64,000 bases of DNA from CAWCLK01 sp963796225 (GCA_963796225.1 CAWCLK010000014.1:62001-126000), one strand, 5' to 3'; positions 30,809-39,438 are shown, numbered from the stretch's first letter. Program-made: numbers and translations. The notes: generated from the letters alone by a model not told the origin.

Positions 30809-31354
30809 ATGACCACCCGACCGCTCTACGCGTACGCGTACGCCGACGTGCCCTACGACGACGCCATCGCGATGCTGGCGGAGGACCCCGAGGGACTGCT
30901 GCAGTCGGCCACGGACACCTCCATGCGCCACGCCGACCAGGTCGTGTCGAACCTGCACGTCGACGTCGGCGGCTTCGAGCTGAGCCGGGACGTCGTCGTC
31001 GAGCTCGGCGAGTTCGACCCGGTCGAGCAGCTGCGGGGCGTGCTGCCCATCACGTGGCGTGCCGCCGAGGGCCACGTGCTGTTCCCGACGGTGAACGCGA
31101 CCCTCGAGGTCGCGGCCATGTCGCTGCACCCGCCGATGGTGCAGGTCACCCTGGCCGGCAGCTACGAGCCGCCGCTCGGCCCCATCGGGCGCGTGGTCGA
31201 CCGCACGATCACACGTCGGCTCGCCGAGGCGGTGATCCACCGCTTCGTCCACGACGTCGCCGACCGACTGGAGGCGCTGATCTCCCACGCCGCCGACCTC
31301 CGACTCGCCGACGTGCCCATCGGCCCGCGCGAGTCCTCCACACCTGTGGCCTGA
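30809..31354 (+). CDS. SRPBCC-like (START-fold) protein of unknown function
   Basis: This 181-residue protein has no firm family call. The alternating strands (LHVDVGGFELSRDVVVELG, HVLFPTVNATLEVAAM, MVQVTLAGSYEPPLGPIG) followed by a long C-terminal helix (VVDRTITRRLAEAVIHRFVHDVADRLEALI) look like a helix-grip SRPBCC fold. That fold binds hydrophobic ligands. The ATG at 30809 has CAGGAGAG upstream. It faces the PFOR operon across a shared promoter with a DosR-like site and ends at a strong two-way hairpin shared with the universal stress gene. Confidence 0.6.
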   Translation: MTTRPLYAYAYADVPYDDAIAMLAEDPEGLLQSATDTSMRHADQVVSNLHVDVGGFELSRDVVVELGEFDPVEQLRGVLPITWRAAEGHVLFPTVNATLEVAAMSLHPPMVQVTLAGSYEPPLGPIGRVVDRTITRRLAEAVIHRFVHDVADRLEALISHAADLRLADVPIGPRESSTPVA

Positions 31355-31398
31355 CGGTCGCCGGTCCGACTCGACATCGGGCCGAGCCAGGCCACCAC

Positions 31399-31437
31399 GC
31401 AGCGGGGGTGACGACCTCTCCACGTCACCCCCGCTGC
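31399..31437. terminator. Bidirectional hairpin terminator
   Basis: A perfect 15-base-pair stem pairs 31399-31413 with 31423-31437 (left arm GCAGCGGGGGTGACG) around a nine-base loop. It is followed by TTCTCGTCC. It lies between the converging SRPBCC-like and universal stress protein genes, so it can end both transcripts. Confidence 0.85.
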
Positions 31438-31469
31438 TTCTCGTCCGCTGGCGGTTGCCCGGCAGACGA

Positions 31470-31934
31470 TCAGGCGGCGTCGTGGTCGGCAGCCGACGCC
31501 GGCTCCGCCATGTGCATGGGCACGACCACGACCGGGCAGGTCGCGTGGGTCACGACCTGGTGGCTCGTGGAGCCCAGCAGCAGGCCCATGAACCCACCCC
31601 GGCCGCGCGACCCGACGACCAGCAGGTCGGCGCCCTTCGCGGTCTCCAGGAGCGCCCGCGCGGCGGGCCCCTCGACGACGACGGGCTCGACGTCGACGTC
31701 GGCAGGGACGTCGGCCAGCTCGCGTTCGAGCAGCTGGGTCGCGTCCTCGACGACCTCCGATTCGGGCCGTGGGATCAGCACCCCGAACTCGGGGGCGGAC
31801 CAGTAGACCGGCGGGGCGTAGGCGTACACGGCATCGACGGTGGCGTTGCGCCGGCGGGCCTCCTCGACCGCGTGGGCCAGGGCGAGGCGGGCGTGCGCCG
31901 ACCCATCCACCCCGACGACGATTCGGGCCGTCAT
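31470..31934 (-). CDS. Universal stress protein, single UspA domain
   Basis: This 154-residue protein starts RIVVGVDGSAHARLALAHA and carries the ATP-binding signature GSRGRGGFMGLLLGSTSHQVVTHATCPVVVV (G-2x-G-9x-G-S/T type). It is therefore an ATP-binding USP. GAGGAG precedes the ATG at 31934. Upstream, at 31994-32007 on the same strand, lies GGGTCCTTCGGCTC, nearly identical to the site before the DHOD-like gene at 33821. That supports co-regulation with the redox block. Confidence 0.93.
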   Translation of the reverse strand: MTARIVVGVDGSAHARLALAHAVEEARRRNATVDAVYAYAPPVYWSAPEFGVLIPRPESEVVEDATQLLERELADVPADVDVEPVVVEGPAARALLETAKGADLLVVGSRGRGGFMGLLLGSTSHQVVTHATCPVVVVPMHMAEPASAADHDAA

Positions 31935-31993
31935 GATGGTCTCCTCGACTCGACGACTGCCACGAGTCTCGGACCGGACGCCCGCCCGCGCAG

Positions 31994-32007
31994 GAGCCGA
32001 AGGACCC
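31994..32007 (-). promoter_or_regulatory. DosR-like site upstream of the universal stress protein
   Basis: On the minus strand this reads GGGTCCTTCGGCTC, one base different from GGGTCCTTCGGCCC at 33730-33743. It lies about 60 bases before the USP start codon, a normal activator distance. Only recurrence and position support it. Confidence 0.45.
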
Positions 32008-32031
32008 CCCGGAGCGAGGACCTTCTCGGGG

Positions 32032-32439
32032 TCAGGACGGGATGGTCCCGGCGACGAGCTGGCGCCCCGTGATCGTGTCCACGGCGACCCGGATCCACGC
32101 CCCGCCCGCCGCCCCTCGCCGCCACGGTCGCACGATCGGGCCACGCCCGGGCGGGGGCCCCTCCTCCTCGACGGAGGCCGGGCCCCGGGCGCTGACGCTC
32201 CAGCCGCCGTGCTCGATCGCGTCGTGGCGTTCGACCGCCACCGCCATGCGCACGCCGGCCCGCGCGGCGCGCAGCTTGAGTCCCTCGGCGCTGCGGAACC
32301 AGACCTGCCGGTCGCGCACGCACACGTTCACCGGCAGGCAGTGGAGGTCGTCCTCGTGGGCGAAGGACAGCAGGGCCGTGTACTCGGCCTCCAGCCGTGT
32401 CCAGCACTCGGCCGGCGTGAGCTCCGCCAGCGACGGCAT
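32032..32439 (-). CDS. PNPOx-like flavin-binding split-barrel protein, second copy
   Basis: This 135-residue relative of the protein at 30189 has the same layout: ECWTRLEAEYTALLSFAHEDDLHCLPVNVCVRDRQVWFRSA, then AVAVERHDAIEHGGWSVSARGPAS, ending in ITGRQLVAGTIPS. It is more divergent and Pro/Gly-rich in the loop near residue 95. GAGGA precedes the ATG at 32439. It is transcribed toward the USP gene and is divergent from the flavoprotein at 32530. Cofactor and substrate are unknown. Confidence 0.78.
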   Translation of the reverse strand: MPSLAELTPAECWTRLEAEYTALLSFAHEDDLHCLPVNVCVRDRQVWFRSAEGLKLRAARAGVRMAVAVERHDAIEHGGWSVSARGPASVEEEGPPPGRGPIVRPWRRGAAGGAWIRVAVDTITGRQLVAGTIPS

Positions 32440-32529
32440 GCGCGGTCCTCGGTCGGGGCGGCCCGATGCTCCCACGCGTCGACGGGCCTGCTACCAACCG
32501 TAGTCCGCACGCCGATGCGAGGACCCGCG

Positions 32530-33729
32530 ATGCCCGCTCCCGATCGCCTCGTCGTCGTCGGCGCGTCACTGGCCGCCAACCGGCTGCTGCGCACCCTGCG
32601 ACGCAAGGGGTGGGAGGGCACGCCCGTCCTGGTCGGGGCAGAGCCGCACCTGCCCTACGACCGCCCGCCGCTGTCCAAGCAGTTCCTGCAGGGCACGACC
32701 GATCGCGACACGCTCGACCTGGGCCCCGCGGACCTCTACGACGGGGCCGAGCTGCACCTCGGCAGGACCGCCACGCGGTTGTGGCCCGACGAGCGCCGGG
32801 TCGAGCTCGACGACGGCACGTCCGTGGTCGGCGACGACGTCGTCGTCGCGACCGGCGCGACGCCCCGACGGCTCCCCGGCCAGCCCGACCTCGAGGGCGT
32901 GGTGGTCCTGCGCACCGTGGACGACGCGGCCCGGCTGCGCGACCGGCTGGCGACCGCCGAGCACCTGGTCGTGGTCGGCGCGGGGTTCATCGGGTCGGAG
33001 GTCGCCTCCTCCGCGCGCGCCCTCGGCGTGGAGGTCACCGTCCTCGAGGCCGACACCGCCCCGGTCGTCCGTGGGGTGGGGCCGGTGGTCGGCGGGGCGC
33101 TGGCCCGGCTGCACCGCGACGCCGGTGTCGACCTGCGCCTCCGGACGGGCGTCGCCGGGATCGAGGGGCGGGACGGGCAGGTGACCGGCGTGCGGACCGC
33201 CGACGGCGAGCTCGTCGAGGCCGACGCGGTGGTGGTCGGAATCGGCGTGGCCCCGACGACCGACTGGCTCGAGGGCTCGGGACTGCGGCTGGAGGACGGC
33301 GTGGTGACCGACGACCGCTGCCGTGCCGAGGGCGGGGGCGGCCACGTGTGGGCGGTGGGCGACGTCGCCCGGTGGCCCAGCGCCCGGTACGGGCAGCTGC
33401 TGCGGGTCGAGCACTGGACCGGGGCGATGGACCACGCCATGACGGTGGCGGCCAACCTCCTCGGCGGCGACCAGGTGCACGACCCCGTCCCGTACGTGTG
33501 GTCCGACCAGTTCGGCCACAAGGTGCAGGCGCTCGGGCACGTCCGTGCCGACGACGAGGTCGTGCCGCTCGACGGGGACCTCGACGGACAGGACTGGGTC
33601 GTCGGCTACCTGCGGGACGGCCGCCTCGCCGGCGTCGTCGGCATCGACCAGCCGCGTGCGGTCATGGGGCGACGTCGCGCCGTGCAGGACGGGGCCAGCC
33701 TGGAGGATCTGCAGCCCGACGGGGCGTGA
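32530..33729 (+). CDS. Ferredoxin/rhodocoxin reductase-like FAD/NAD(P)-dependent oxidoreductase
   Basis: This 399-residue flavoprotein has two dinucleotide motifs: VVVGASLAANRLLRTLRR with PYDRPPLSKQFL near the N-terminus, and VVVGAGFIGSEVASSARAL near residue 155. ATGATPRRLPG, the FAD motif VWAVGDVARWPS and the reductase C-terminal part (YVWSDQFGHKVQALGH) follow. These match ferredoxin reductases that feed P450 or dioxygenase systems. No ferredoxin or oxygenase is adjacent. In this context it may recycle the ferredoxin reduced by PFOR, which is inference. The ATG at 32530 follows GAGGA. An ATG at 32515 is a weaker alternative. Confidence 0.9.
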   Translation: MPAPDRLVVVGASLAANRLLRTLRRKGWEGTPVLVGAEPHLPYDRPPLSKQFLQGTTDRDTLDLGPADLYDGAELHLGRTATRLWPDERRVELDDGTSVVGDDVVVATGATPRRLPGQPDLEGVVVLRTVDDAARLRDRLATAEHLVVVGAGFIGSEVASSARALGVEVTVLEADTAPVVRGVGPVVGGALARLHRDAGVDLRLRTGVAGIEGRDGQVTGVRTADGELVEADAVVVGIGVAPTTDWLEGSGLRLEDGVVTDDRCRAEGGGGHVWAVGDVARWPSARYGQLLRVEHWTGAMDHAMTVAANLLGGDQVHDPVPYVWSDQFGHKVQALGHVRADDEVVPLDGDLDGQDWVVGYLRDGRLAGVVGIDQPRAVMGRRRAVQDGASLEDLQPDGA

Positions 33730-33785
33730 GGGTCCTTCGGCCCGTCCCGATGGGCCCGTCGGCCCCTGTGCACGCGGGAGGGCGT
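33730..33785 (+). promoter_or_regulatory. Promoter of the DHOD-like gene with two DosR-like palindromes
   Basis: GGGTCCTTCGGCCC (33730-33743) and GGGCCCGTCGGCCC (33752-33765) are 5-4-5 sites spaced 22 bases apart, centre to centre. Seventeen bases after TGTGC lies TAGGGT, a plausible actinobacterial -10 element near 33789. The first site starts right after the stop of the flavoprotein gene. Two sites about two helical turns apart fit a dimeric activator. Confidence 0.5.
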
Positions 33786-33820
33786 TCCTAGGGTTCCGCA
33801 CCACCCCCGGAGGAGCAGCC

Positions 33821-34933
33821 ATGGGTCGGTCGAGCGATGGAGCGAGCCCAAATGGGTTGAGCGGTGGAGCGAGCCCGAATGGGTTGAGCGATGGAGCGAG
33901 CGCGAAGTTGTCCGCGCACTACCTCGGCCGGGAGCTGCGATCGCCCCTGGTCGCGTCCAGCTCGCCCATGACCGGGGACCTCGACACGGTCCGCGCGCTG
34001 GTCGACGCGGGCATCGGGGCGGTCGTGCTCCCGAGCCTGTTCGAGGAGGCCATCCTCCACGAGTCCCGCGAGCTCGAGGCCATGATCGAGCGGACGTCGT
34101 GGCACCAGGCCGAGGCCCCGGACGGCCACCTCCCCGGCCTTGCCGAGGACCCGGTCGGCGGTCCGGACCGCTACCTGCGCCACCTCGAGGCCGTGGTGGA
34201 CGCCGTCGACGTGCCGGTCATCGCCAGCCTCAACGGGGTCAGCCGGGGCGGGTGGCTGCGCTACGCGCAGGAGCTCGAGGACGCCGGCGCCGACGCCATC
34301 GAGCTGAACGCCTACCGGCTGGCGGTCTCGCTGCTGGACGACCCGCGCGAGATCGAGAACGAGCTCGTGGAGGTGGTCGAGGAGATCTGCCTCGCCGTCC
34401 AGGTTCCCGTCGCGGTGAAGCTGAGCCCGTGGTGGACGGCCCTGGGGGTGCTGGCGGACCGGCTGGTCCATGCCGGCGCCGAGGGGCTCGTGCTCTTCAA
34501 CCGCTTCTACCAACCCGACGTCGACATCGAGACCCGGGAGATCCGCCCGCACCTGGACCTGTCCAGCCCGCAGGAGCAGCTGCTGCCGCTGCGGTGGACC
34601 GCCATCCTCCGCGGTCGCGTCGACGCGTCGCTGGCGATGACCACCGGCATCCACGACGCGACCGGCGTGGCCAAGGCCCTGCTCGTCGGTGCGGACGTCG
34701 CCATGATGGCCTCGGCGCTGCTGCGGCACGGGACCGGCCACGTCCAGCACGTGCTGGCCGACCTCGAACGGTGGATGGACGCGCACGGGTACGACTCGGT
34801 CCGGCAGCTGACCGGCAGCGCGAGCCAGGGCAACGCGGTCGACCCGGACGCCTTCGAGCGCACCGGGTACCTGCGCACGCTGGCCAGCTGGACCGGCCCC
34901 GCCCGCGAGGCCGGGTTCTACCCCGCCGGCTGA
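33821..34933 (+). CDS. Dihydroorotate dehydrogenase-like protein, second copy, with N-terminal peptide repeats
   Basis: This 370-residue paralogue of the PFOR-linked protein at 25506 shares LRSPLVASSSPMTG, IGAVVLPSLFEEAILHES, PVIASLNGVSRGGW, LVLFNRFYQPDVD, ADVAMMASALLRHGTGHV and GSASQGNAVDPDAFER. It should bind FMN in a TIM barrel. Unlike the paralogue it carries an extra 28-residue start made of three nine-residue repeats (SSDGASPNG type). GGAGGAG precedes the ATG at 33821. If the repeats are not translated, a start near residue 29 is possible, but none has a better ribosome site. It stands alone under a DosR-like promoter. Confidence 0.83.
   Translation: MGRSSDGASPNGLSGGASPNGLSDGASAKLSAHYLGRELRSPLVASSSPMTGDLDTVRALVDAGIGAVVLPSLFEEAILHESRELEAMIERTSWHQAEAPDGHLPGLAEDPVGGPDRYLRHLEAVVDAVDVPVIASLNGVSRGGWLRYAQELEDAGADAIELNAYRLAVSLLDDPREIENELVEVVEEICLAVQVPVAVKLSPWWTALGVLADRLVHAGAEGLVLFNRFYQPDVDIETREIRPHLDLSSPQEQLLPLRWTAILRGRVDASLAMTTGIHDATGVAKALLVGADVAMMASALLRHGTGHVQHVLADLERWMDAHGYDSVRQLTGSASQGNAVDPDAFERTGYLRTLASWTGPAREAGFYPAG
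33832..33906 (+). repeat. Three tandem 27-base repeats in the 5' coding region
   Basis: Unit 1 (33832-33858) and unit 2 (33859-33885) are 27 bases each and differ at two positions. Unit 3 starts at 33886 and decays after about 20 bases. The period keeps the reading frame and encodes GASPNGLS-type repeats. Local A/T content is higher than in the flanks. No homologous stretch is in the paralogue at 25506. Confidence 0.85.
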
Positions 34934-35014
34934 CGCGCGTCCGTGCGAGGTTCGCTGCGCCGATGGCACCCTCGTGGCACGACGACGACGCCGACCCGCA
35001 GTGGACTGGCACCG

Positions 35015-35467
35015 ATGCCCGACATCCCCTGGGCGCACTACACATCCACCATCGTGACCGTCGAGCTTCCCTCCGGGGTGCTGACCGTCACGCCCACCGA
35101 CGCCCCGGCCTCCGGGACGCTCCCGGTGGCGCTGTCCGAACCCGTTCACGTCGTGACGGCGTGGAACCCCGGGTCACAGCGGCTGCCGGACGACGAGAAC
35201 GACCGCCGCAACGACGCCCTGCGCCGCGAGCTCGACCACCGCGACGCGGCCTGGTACCCGGCTCGCGGGTGCAGCCCGGACGGCAGCTGGTGCGAGGACT
35301 CCTTCGCCGTCTCCGGCTGGACCCGCCCCGACGCCTGCGCGCTCGCGCGGGCACACGACCAGGCGGCCGTGTTCGAGCTCGTCAGCGGCCAGCTCGTCGT
35401 CGTGTCGACGACCGACATCGAGCAGCACGCGTCCCGTCCGTGCGCCATCGCCTTCGACGCGGCCTGA
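35015..35467 (+). CDS. DUF3293-type protein
   Basis: This protein of about 150 residues reads WAHYTSTIVTVELPSGVLTVTP, HVVTAWNPGSQ and NDALRRELDHRDAAWYPARGCSPDG, then CEDSFAVSGWTRPDACALAR. The AWNPxS strand and the RRELDxRDAxWYPAxGxSPDG loop match proteins annotated as DUF3293, for which no biochemical role is known. The ATG at 35015 is favoured because it precedes the conserved part, although its ribosome site is poor. It lies 81 bases after the DHOD-like gene. Confidence 0.7.
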   Translation: MPDIPWAHYTSTIVTVELPSGVLTVTPTDAPASGTLPVALSEPVHVVTAWNPGSQRLPDDENDRRNDALRRELDHRDAAWYPARGCSPDGSWCEDSFAVSGWTRPDACALARAHDQAAVFELVSGQLVVVSTTDIEQHASRPCAIAFDAA

Positions 35468-35479
35468 GCCGAGGCCGCC

Positions 35480-35655
35480 TCACCGGCGTGCCACGGCCTC
35501 CGCCAGCCGGTCCTCGACCCGGCGCCACGGGACGGCGTAGACCTCCTCGCCGATCCGCCGGGCGGTGGCACGGCTGGCCTGCAGGGCGTCGCGGGCGGCC
35601 GCGAGGTCACCGGCCGCGGCACGGGCGTCGGCGATGGCCTCGCTGACCTTCGTCG
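35480..35655 (-). pseudogene. C-terminal remnant of an alpha-helical protein
   Basis: About 58 codons read SEAIADARAAAGDLAAARDAL, then EEVYAVPWRRVEDRLAEAVARR before a stop. The helix-rich, Ala/Arg/Glu content looks like the natural end of a TPR or coiled-coil protein. Upstream of about 35655 the frame turns into low-quality sequence that is antisense to a different gene. I read it as a fragment that lost its N-terminus at the junction near 35655. The parent family is not identifiable. Confidence 0.45.
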
Positions 35656-35882
35656 GCGTGGCCGCGGCCGCCCCGGGAGAGGCCGGCACGGTGATCGACG
35701 GCGACCTGACCCTGACCGACACCGGCCGCTACGTGGCCACCTGCTTCATCCCCGTCGGTGCCGACCCCGAGGTGGTCGAGCAGGCCTTCTCCGGCGCGGC
35801 CGGTGAGGACGGCCCGCCGGACATGGGCGACGGCGCCCCGCACGCCATGCAGGGCATGGTCGCCGAGTTCGTCGTCGAGTGA
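35655..35882 (+). pseudogene. C-terminal remnant of a secreted cupredoxin-like protein
   Basis: The last 75 codons read GTVIDGDLTLTDTGRYVATC, then FIPVGADPEVVEQA, and end HAMQGMVAEFVVE. This closely matches the C-terminal half of exported cupredoxin-like actinobacterial proteins (a GRYxxxCFIPxG strand and a final HxxGMxxEFxV strand). No signal peptide or N-terminal half is present. Upstream of about 35655 the frame becomes Arg/Ala-rich sequence antisense to the minus-strand remnant. It ends before a hairpin terminator at 35907. Confidence 0.5.
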
Positions 35883-35906
35883 CCTGACCGACCCCCTGGG
35901 ACACGA

Positions 35907-35943
35907 CGCGCCCCCGGTTCGCTGCACGCGAGCCGGGGGCGCG
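35907..35943 (+). terminator. Hairpin terminator between the cupredoxin-like remnant and kynA
   Basis: An 11-base-pair stem pairs 35907-35917 with 35933-35943 (CGCGCCCCCGG) and continues after one mismatch into a four-base inner stem (TCGC/GCGA). It ends 39 bases before the kynA start. Confidence 0.8.
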
Positions 35944-35982
35944 CCATCATGCGCCCCGACGAGCTGGACCGGGAGGCCGCGC

Positions 35983-36768
35983 ATGTCGGCGTCGATGACG
36001 TACCAGGACTACCTCTGCGTGCCCGAGCTGCTCGACCTGCAGCGCATGCGCTCCGAGGGCCCCGAGCACGACGAGATGCTGTTCATCGTCGTGCACCAGG
36101 TCTACGAGCTGTGGTTCAAGCAGGTGCTGCACGAGCTCGACCAGCTCGTCGCCCACGTCGACACCGACCAGCTGGTCCGCGGTCAGCACCAGCTCAAGCG
36201 GGTGCGAGCGATCCTGAAGACCATGGTCGGCCAGCTCGACGTGCTGGAGACCATGACGCCACTGGAGTTCCTCAGCTTCCGGGACTTCCTCGGCACGTCC
36301 AGCGGGTTCGAATCGGTCCAGTTCCGCGAGCTCGAGTACCGGCTCGGCCACAAGGACCCGCGCCACCTCGAGCGGTTCCGAGGGATGCCCGGGGCGGACC
36401 GGCTGGCGGCGCGCCTGGAGCAGCCGTCGGTGTGGGACGCCGTCGTCGCGCACCTCGCCCGCACGGGCCACGACGTGCCCGCCGAGGTGCTCGACCGCCC
36501 CGCAACGGCGCCGACCGAGCCGTCCGAGGGCGTCCAGGCCGTGCTGGTCCAGATCTACCGCACCGACCCGGCACGCACCGAGTTCCTCGAGCTGCTCACC
36601 GATCTCGACGAGGGCCTGCAGGAGTGGCGGTACCGCCACGTGATGATGGTGCAGCGCACCATCGGCACCAAGCAGGGCACCGGCGGGTCGGACGGTGTCG
36701 GCTACCTGCGGCGCACGCTGTTCCAGCCGGTGTTCCCCGACCTGTGGGAGATCCGCAGCCGCCTCTGA
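35983..36768 (+). CDS. kynA: Tryptophan 2,3-dioxygenase
   Basis: This 261-residue haem enzyme opens L-tryptophan to N-formylkynurenine. The substrate-site motif MTYQDYLCVPELLDLQ is at the start. HQVYELWFKQVLHELD includes the distal His region. The proximal haem ligand lies in WRYRHVMMVQRTIG, followed by TKQGTGGSDGVGYLRRTL, which is diagnostic. The length is typical of bacterial TDO. GGGAGG precedes the ATG at 35983. Neither kynB nor kynU is in the window, although nadB lies 3.5 kb downstream. A kynurenine route to NAD is therefore not shown. The 3' end overlaps a convergent frameshifted gene by about 67 bases. Confidence 0.95.
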   Translation: MSASMTYQDYLCVPELLDLQRMRSEGPEHDEMLFIVVHQVYELWFKQVLHELDQLVAHVDTDQLVRGQHQLKRVRAILKTMVGQLDVLETMTPLEFLSFRDFLGTSSGFESVQFRELEYRLGHKDPRHLERFRGMPGADRLAARLEQPSVWDAVVAHLARTGHDVPAEVLDRPATAPTEPSEGVQAVLVQIYRTDPARTEFLELLTDLDEGLQEWRYRHVMMVQRTIGTKQGTGGSDGVGYLRRTLFQPVFPDLWEIRSRL

Positions 36769-39357
36769 GCCGTCCCGGCAGCACCCAGCGCCACGACGGC
36801 GAGCAGCAGCCACGCCGTCGCGGGGACACGGGGTTCGTCCGTCGCGCGGCTGGCGGCAGCCTCCATCGCCGGGGCGTGGACGGCGGCGGTCCCGTCGCCG
36901 CGGGTGCGTGCGCCCCGCGGCAGGGTCCCACCGCACCTGCGCCTCGGCCTGCGACGCCCCGTAGGCGTCGTCGCCGGGGAAGCGCGCGGTCACGGCGTGG
37001 TCCTCGCCGTTGGCCAGGTCGACCCGGACCGCGGCTCGACCGTCGGCGTCGGTCGTGGCCTCGTGGTCCTGGTCGTCGACCGTGAAGGTGACGGTGCGCC
37101 CCGCCACCGGCGCCCCGTCGGCGTCGGTGAGCACGGCGGCGAGCTCGCTGTCGGACCGGGGCCCGTGGGTCGTGTCCCCGTCCCAGGCCAGCTCGTGGCG
37201 ATCGGCTCCTCGTCACCGCCGCCGCCGGGGTCGGCGGGTCCACGCCGCGAACGGCGTCGCGGCGGTCAGCAGCGGCGTCTCGAACCCGCGGCCGTACGCC
37301 TCGCCGACGTTGGCGCCCTGGGGCGGCAGCACGACCATGCGCTGCTGGGCGTTCAGCTCGGTGATCGGCACGGTGGTGAACGCGTTGTCGGAGTCGGCGA
37401 TCGTCAGCAGGTGCAGCCCGTGGGTGCCGATCGAGCCCTGGAAGAAACGTCGCGTGCCGAGGTCGGCGGCGTAGTCGGGGTCGGCGGTCGTTGCGCTCGG
37501 CGTCCCAGCACTCGCGGTCCCTGGGTCACGCCCCCGTCGTCCCAGGTGGCATCCGGCCCGTCGTCGGTGGACCGGCCATCGAGGTGCGGGCCGGGGTCCG
37601 ACCCGGTCCCGTCGTCGAAGCAGGCGTCGTCGCGGTAGTACGGCACCGCGACCAGCGCGTGGGCCGCCCCGCCGGGGGTGACGTCGGTGGACGACCAGCG
37701 GGTCACCAGCGTCCCGGCCGGCCCGTCGACCTGTTCCCAGGCCAGCAGCGCGTTGGGACCGGAGAACGTCGGGTCCGGCAGGTCGACGTCGTTCTTGACG
37801 CACTCGAGCTGGCAGTCGGCGTCGGGGTCACCGACCTCGATCGGCGTGCCGACGATCCCGTCGAGGGTGTCGGTCAGCTCGTCGTCGCCGTCGTAGCGGA
37901 TGCCCGACTCGGACAGGCCCAGCTCGGCGTTGCCGACCAGCTCGTCGTTGCGGCCGTCGATGGCCACGCCGTCGGGGTTGTACGGGTTGTAGTAGGTGTC
38001 GACCGCGGTGGCGTTGTGGTCCCACTGCACGTAGATGCCGTCCAGGGGCGGGATCACGTGCACCCGCAGGAAGGCGGTCTGCAGGATCTCGTCGCGCGTG
38101 AAGACCTCGCGACGGATGAGGTTGGTCGCCGAGTCGGCCCCCCACGTCTCGCGGATCACGCGGACCGGGCCGGCCTTCTCACCGAGCAGGATGGACGAGC
38201 CGCCCCAGTTGTTGACCTCCTCCTCGAAGCCGCAGCACGGGGTCTCACCGCCGGGGCGCTGCTGGAACGCGCGAGCCTTCCACTGGTCCACGAGGTCCTC
38301 GCCGTAGGTCCAGTCGCCGGCGGGGTCCGAGGAGACCTCGAGCTCGGTCATCAACCACCGGCCCTCGTAGCGGAACCGGTAGCGGGGCGTGGTGATGGTG
38401 GCCTGGTCACCGGGACGGTGCTGGCGCCACTCGGACGGGTCGGCGTGGCACTCGCCCGTCGTCCGGGTCGTCCCACGGGCCGTCCGGGGCGTTGCCGTAG
38501 TCGTCGTAGGAGGACTCGGAGAACAGGAACACGTTCGCGTCGGGGTCGCGCTCGTAGCGCACGTACCCGTTGGTGGCGTCGAAGGCCGGAGCGGGGCCGT
38601 CCTCCGCCGCCTGTGCGACGTAGACGTACCCGGCGCGTCCGGGGCGAACGGGTCGGTCACGGTGACCTCGAACGCGTCGGCGATGCCGGCCGGCAGCGCG
38701 CGCGTCGGCGGGGGCCTGCACCCCTGCGTCGCGCGCCATGAACACCAGCTCGTCGTCGGTGTCCAGCCCCGGCACGGGGTCGACCGCCGGGTCGCTGGCC
38801 GGGGCGGCCAGGCACGGGTCGTCGGGGTCGCTGTCGGTCCAGCGGAACCCCTCGCGGTCGAAGACGTAGCTGTCGTGCCGGTCACGTTCCGAGAACGCGG
38901 CGAACCCGGAGGCGTTGTTGCTGAGGTGGCGGGTGAACATCTCGTCCACCTGGAACGGCACCTGCACGAACCCGTCACCGTCCCAGCGGTAGGCCAGCAG
39001 CCGGTCCACCGGCACGCCCTCGGCGCCGACGACCGCCTGGCTGGAGACCAGTGGCTCGTCGAACTCGTTGTGGGTGCACGGCTCGTCGTCGGTGGCCGGC
39101 GAGTCACCGAGGCCACCGGCCGGGACCCCGTTCTCCTCGCCGAGGCACTGCAGGCCCTCGAGCGACGGGGCGGCCGCGTTCACGTCCGCCGGGGCGCTCC
39201 ACGACGGGAACGACGCCCCGGTCATGACCACCATCTCGGTGTCGCGCACCGGTGGCGTCGACAGCGGCACGGTCGGTGGCGACTGGGCCAGGGCCGCCGC
39301 GGGCAGGCTCGCTGCCACCAGGCTCAGCCCCAGAAGTGCACGCCAACGTCCTCGCAT
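36702..39357 (-). CDS. Large secreted, C-terminally anchored protein with an Ig-like domain, many frameshifts
   Basis: The reconstructed protein has about 883 residues. It has a signal peptide (MRGRWRALLGLSLVAASLPA), a long extracellular part (SYVFDREGFRWTDSD, CCGFEEEVNNWGGSSILLGE, YVQWDHNATAVDTYYNPYNP), a Big/invasin-like domain (DADGAPVAGRTVTFTV) and a C-terminal helix PATAWLLLAVVALGAAG followed by QRR. I read +1 shifts near 38690, 38455, 37525, 37500, 37250 and 36915, and -1 shifts near 38640 and 37195. The net change (+4, i.e. 1 modulo 3) matches the 2656-base span. The family is not recognised. Eight shifts in one gene could mean true decay, but motifs stay intact between them. The start is the ATG at 39357. 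Confidence 0.6.
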
Positions 39358-39438
39358 GTCGAACCCCCACCCTTCACCGGTCTTCAGGCTCTGGGTGGAG
39401 GTTCGACATACTGTCGGGTATCTCCTGCTCTCGTCAAG

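Noticed and set aside
33832..33906. A short CRISPR-like array
   Set aside because: Units are contiguous 27-mers with no spacers and keep a reading frame, so this is a coding tandem repeat.
36303..36320. GGGTTCGAATC, resembling a tRNA T-loop
   Set aside because: It lies inside kynA coding sequence and has no acceptor or anticodon stems around it.
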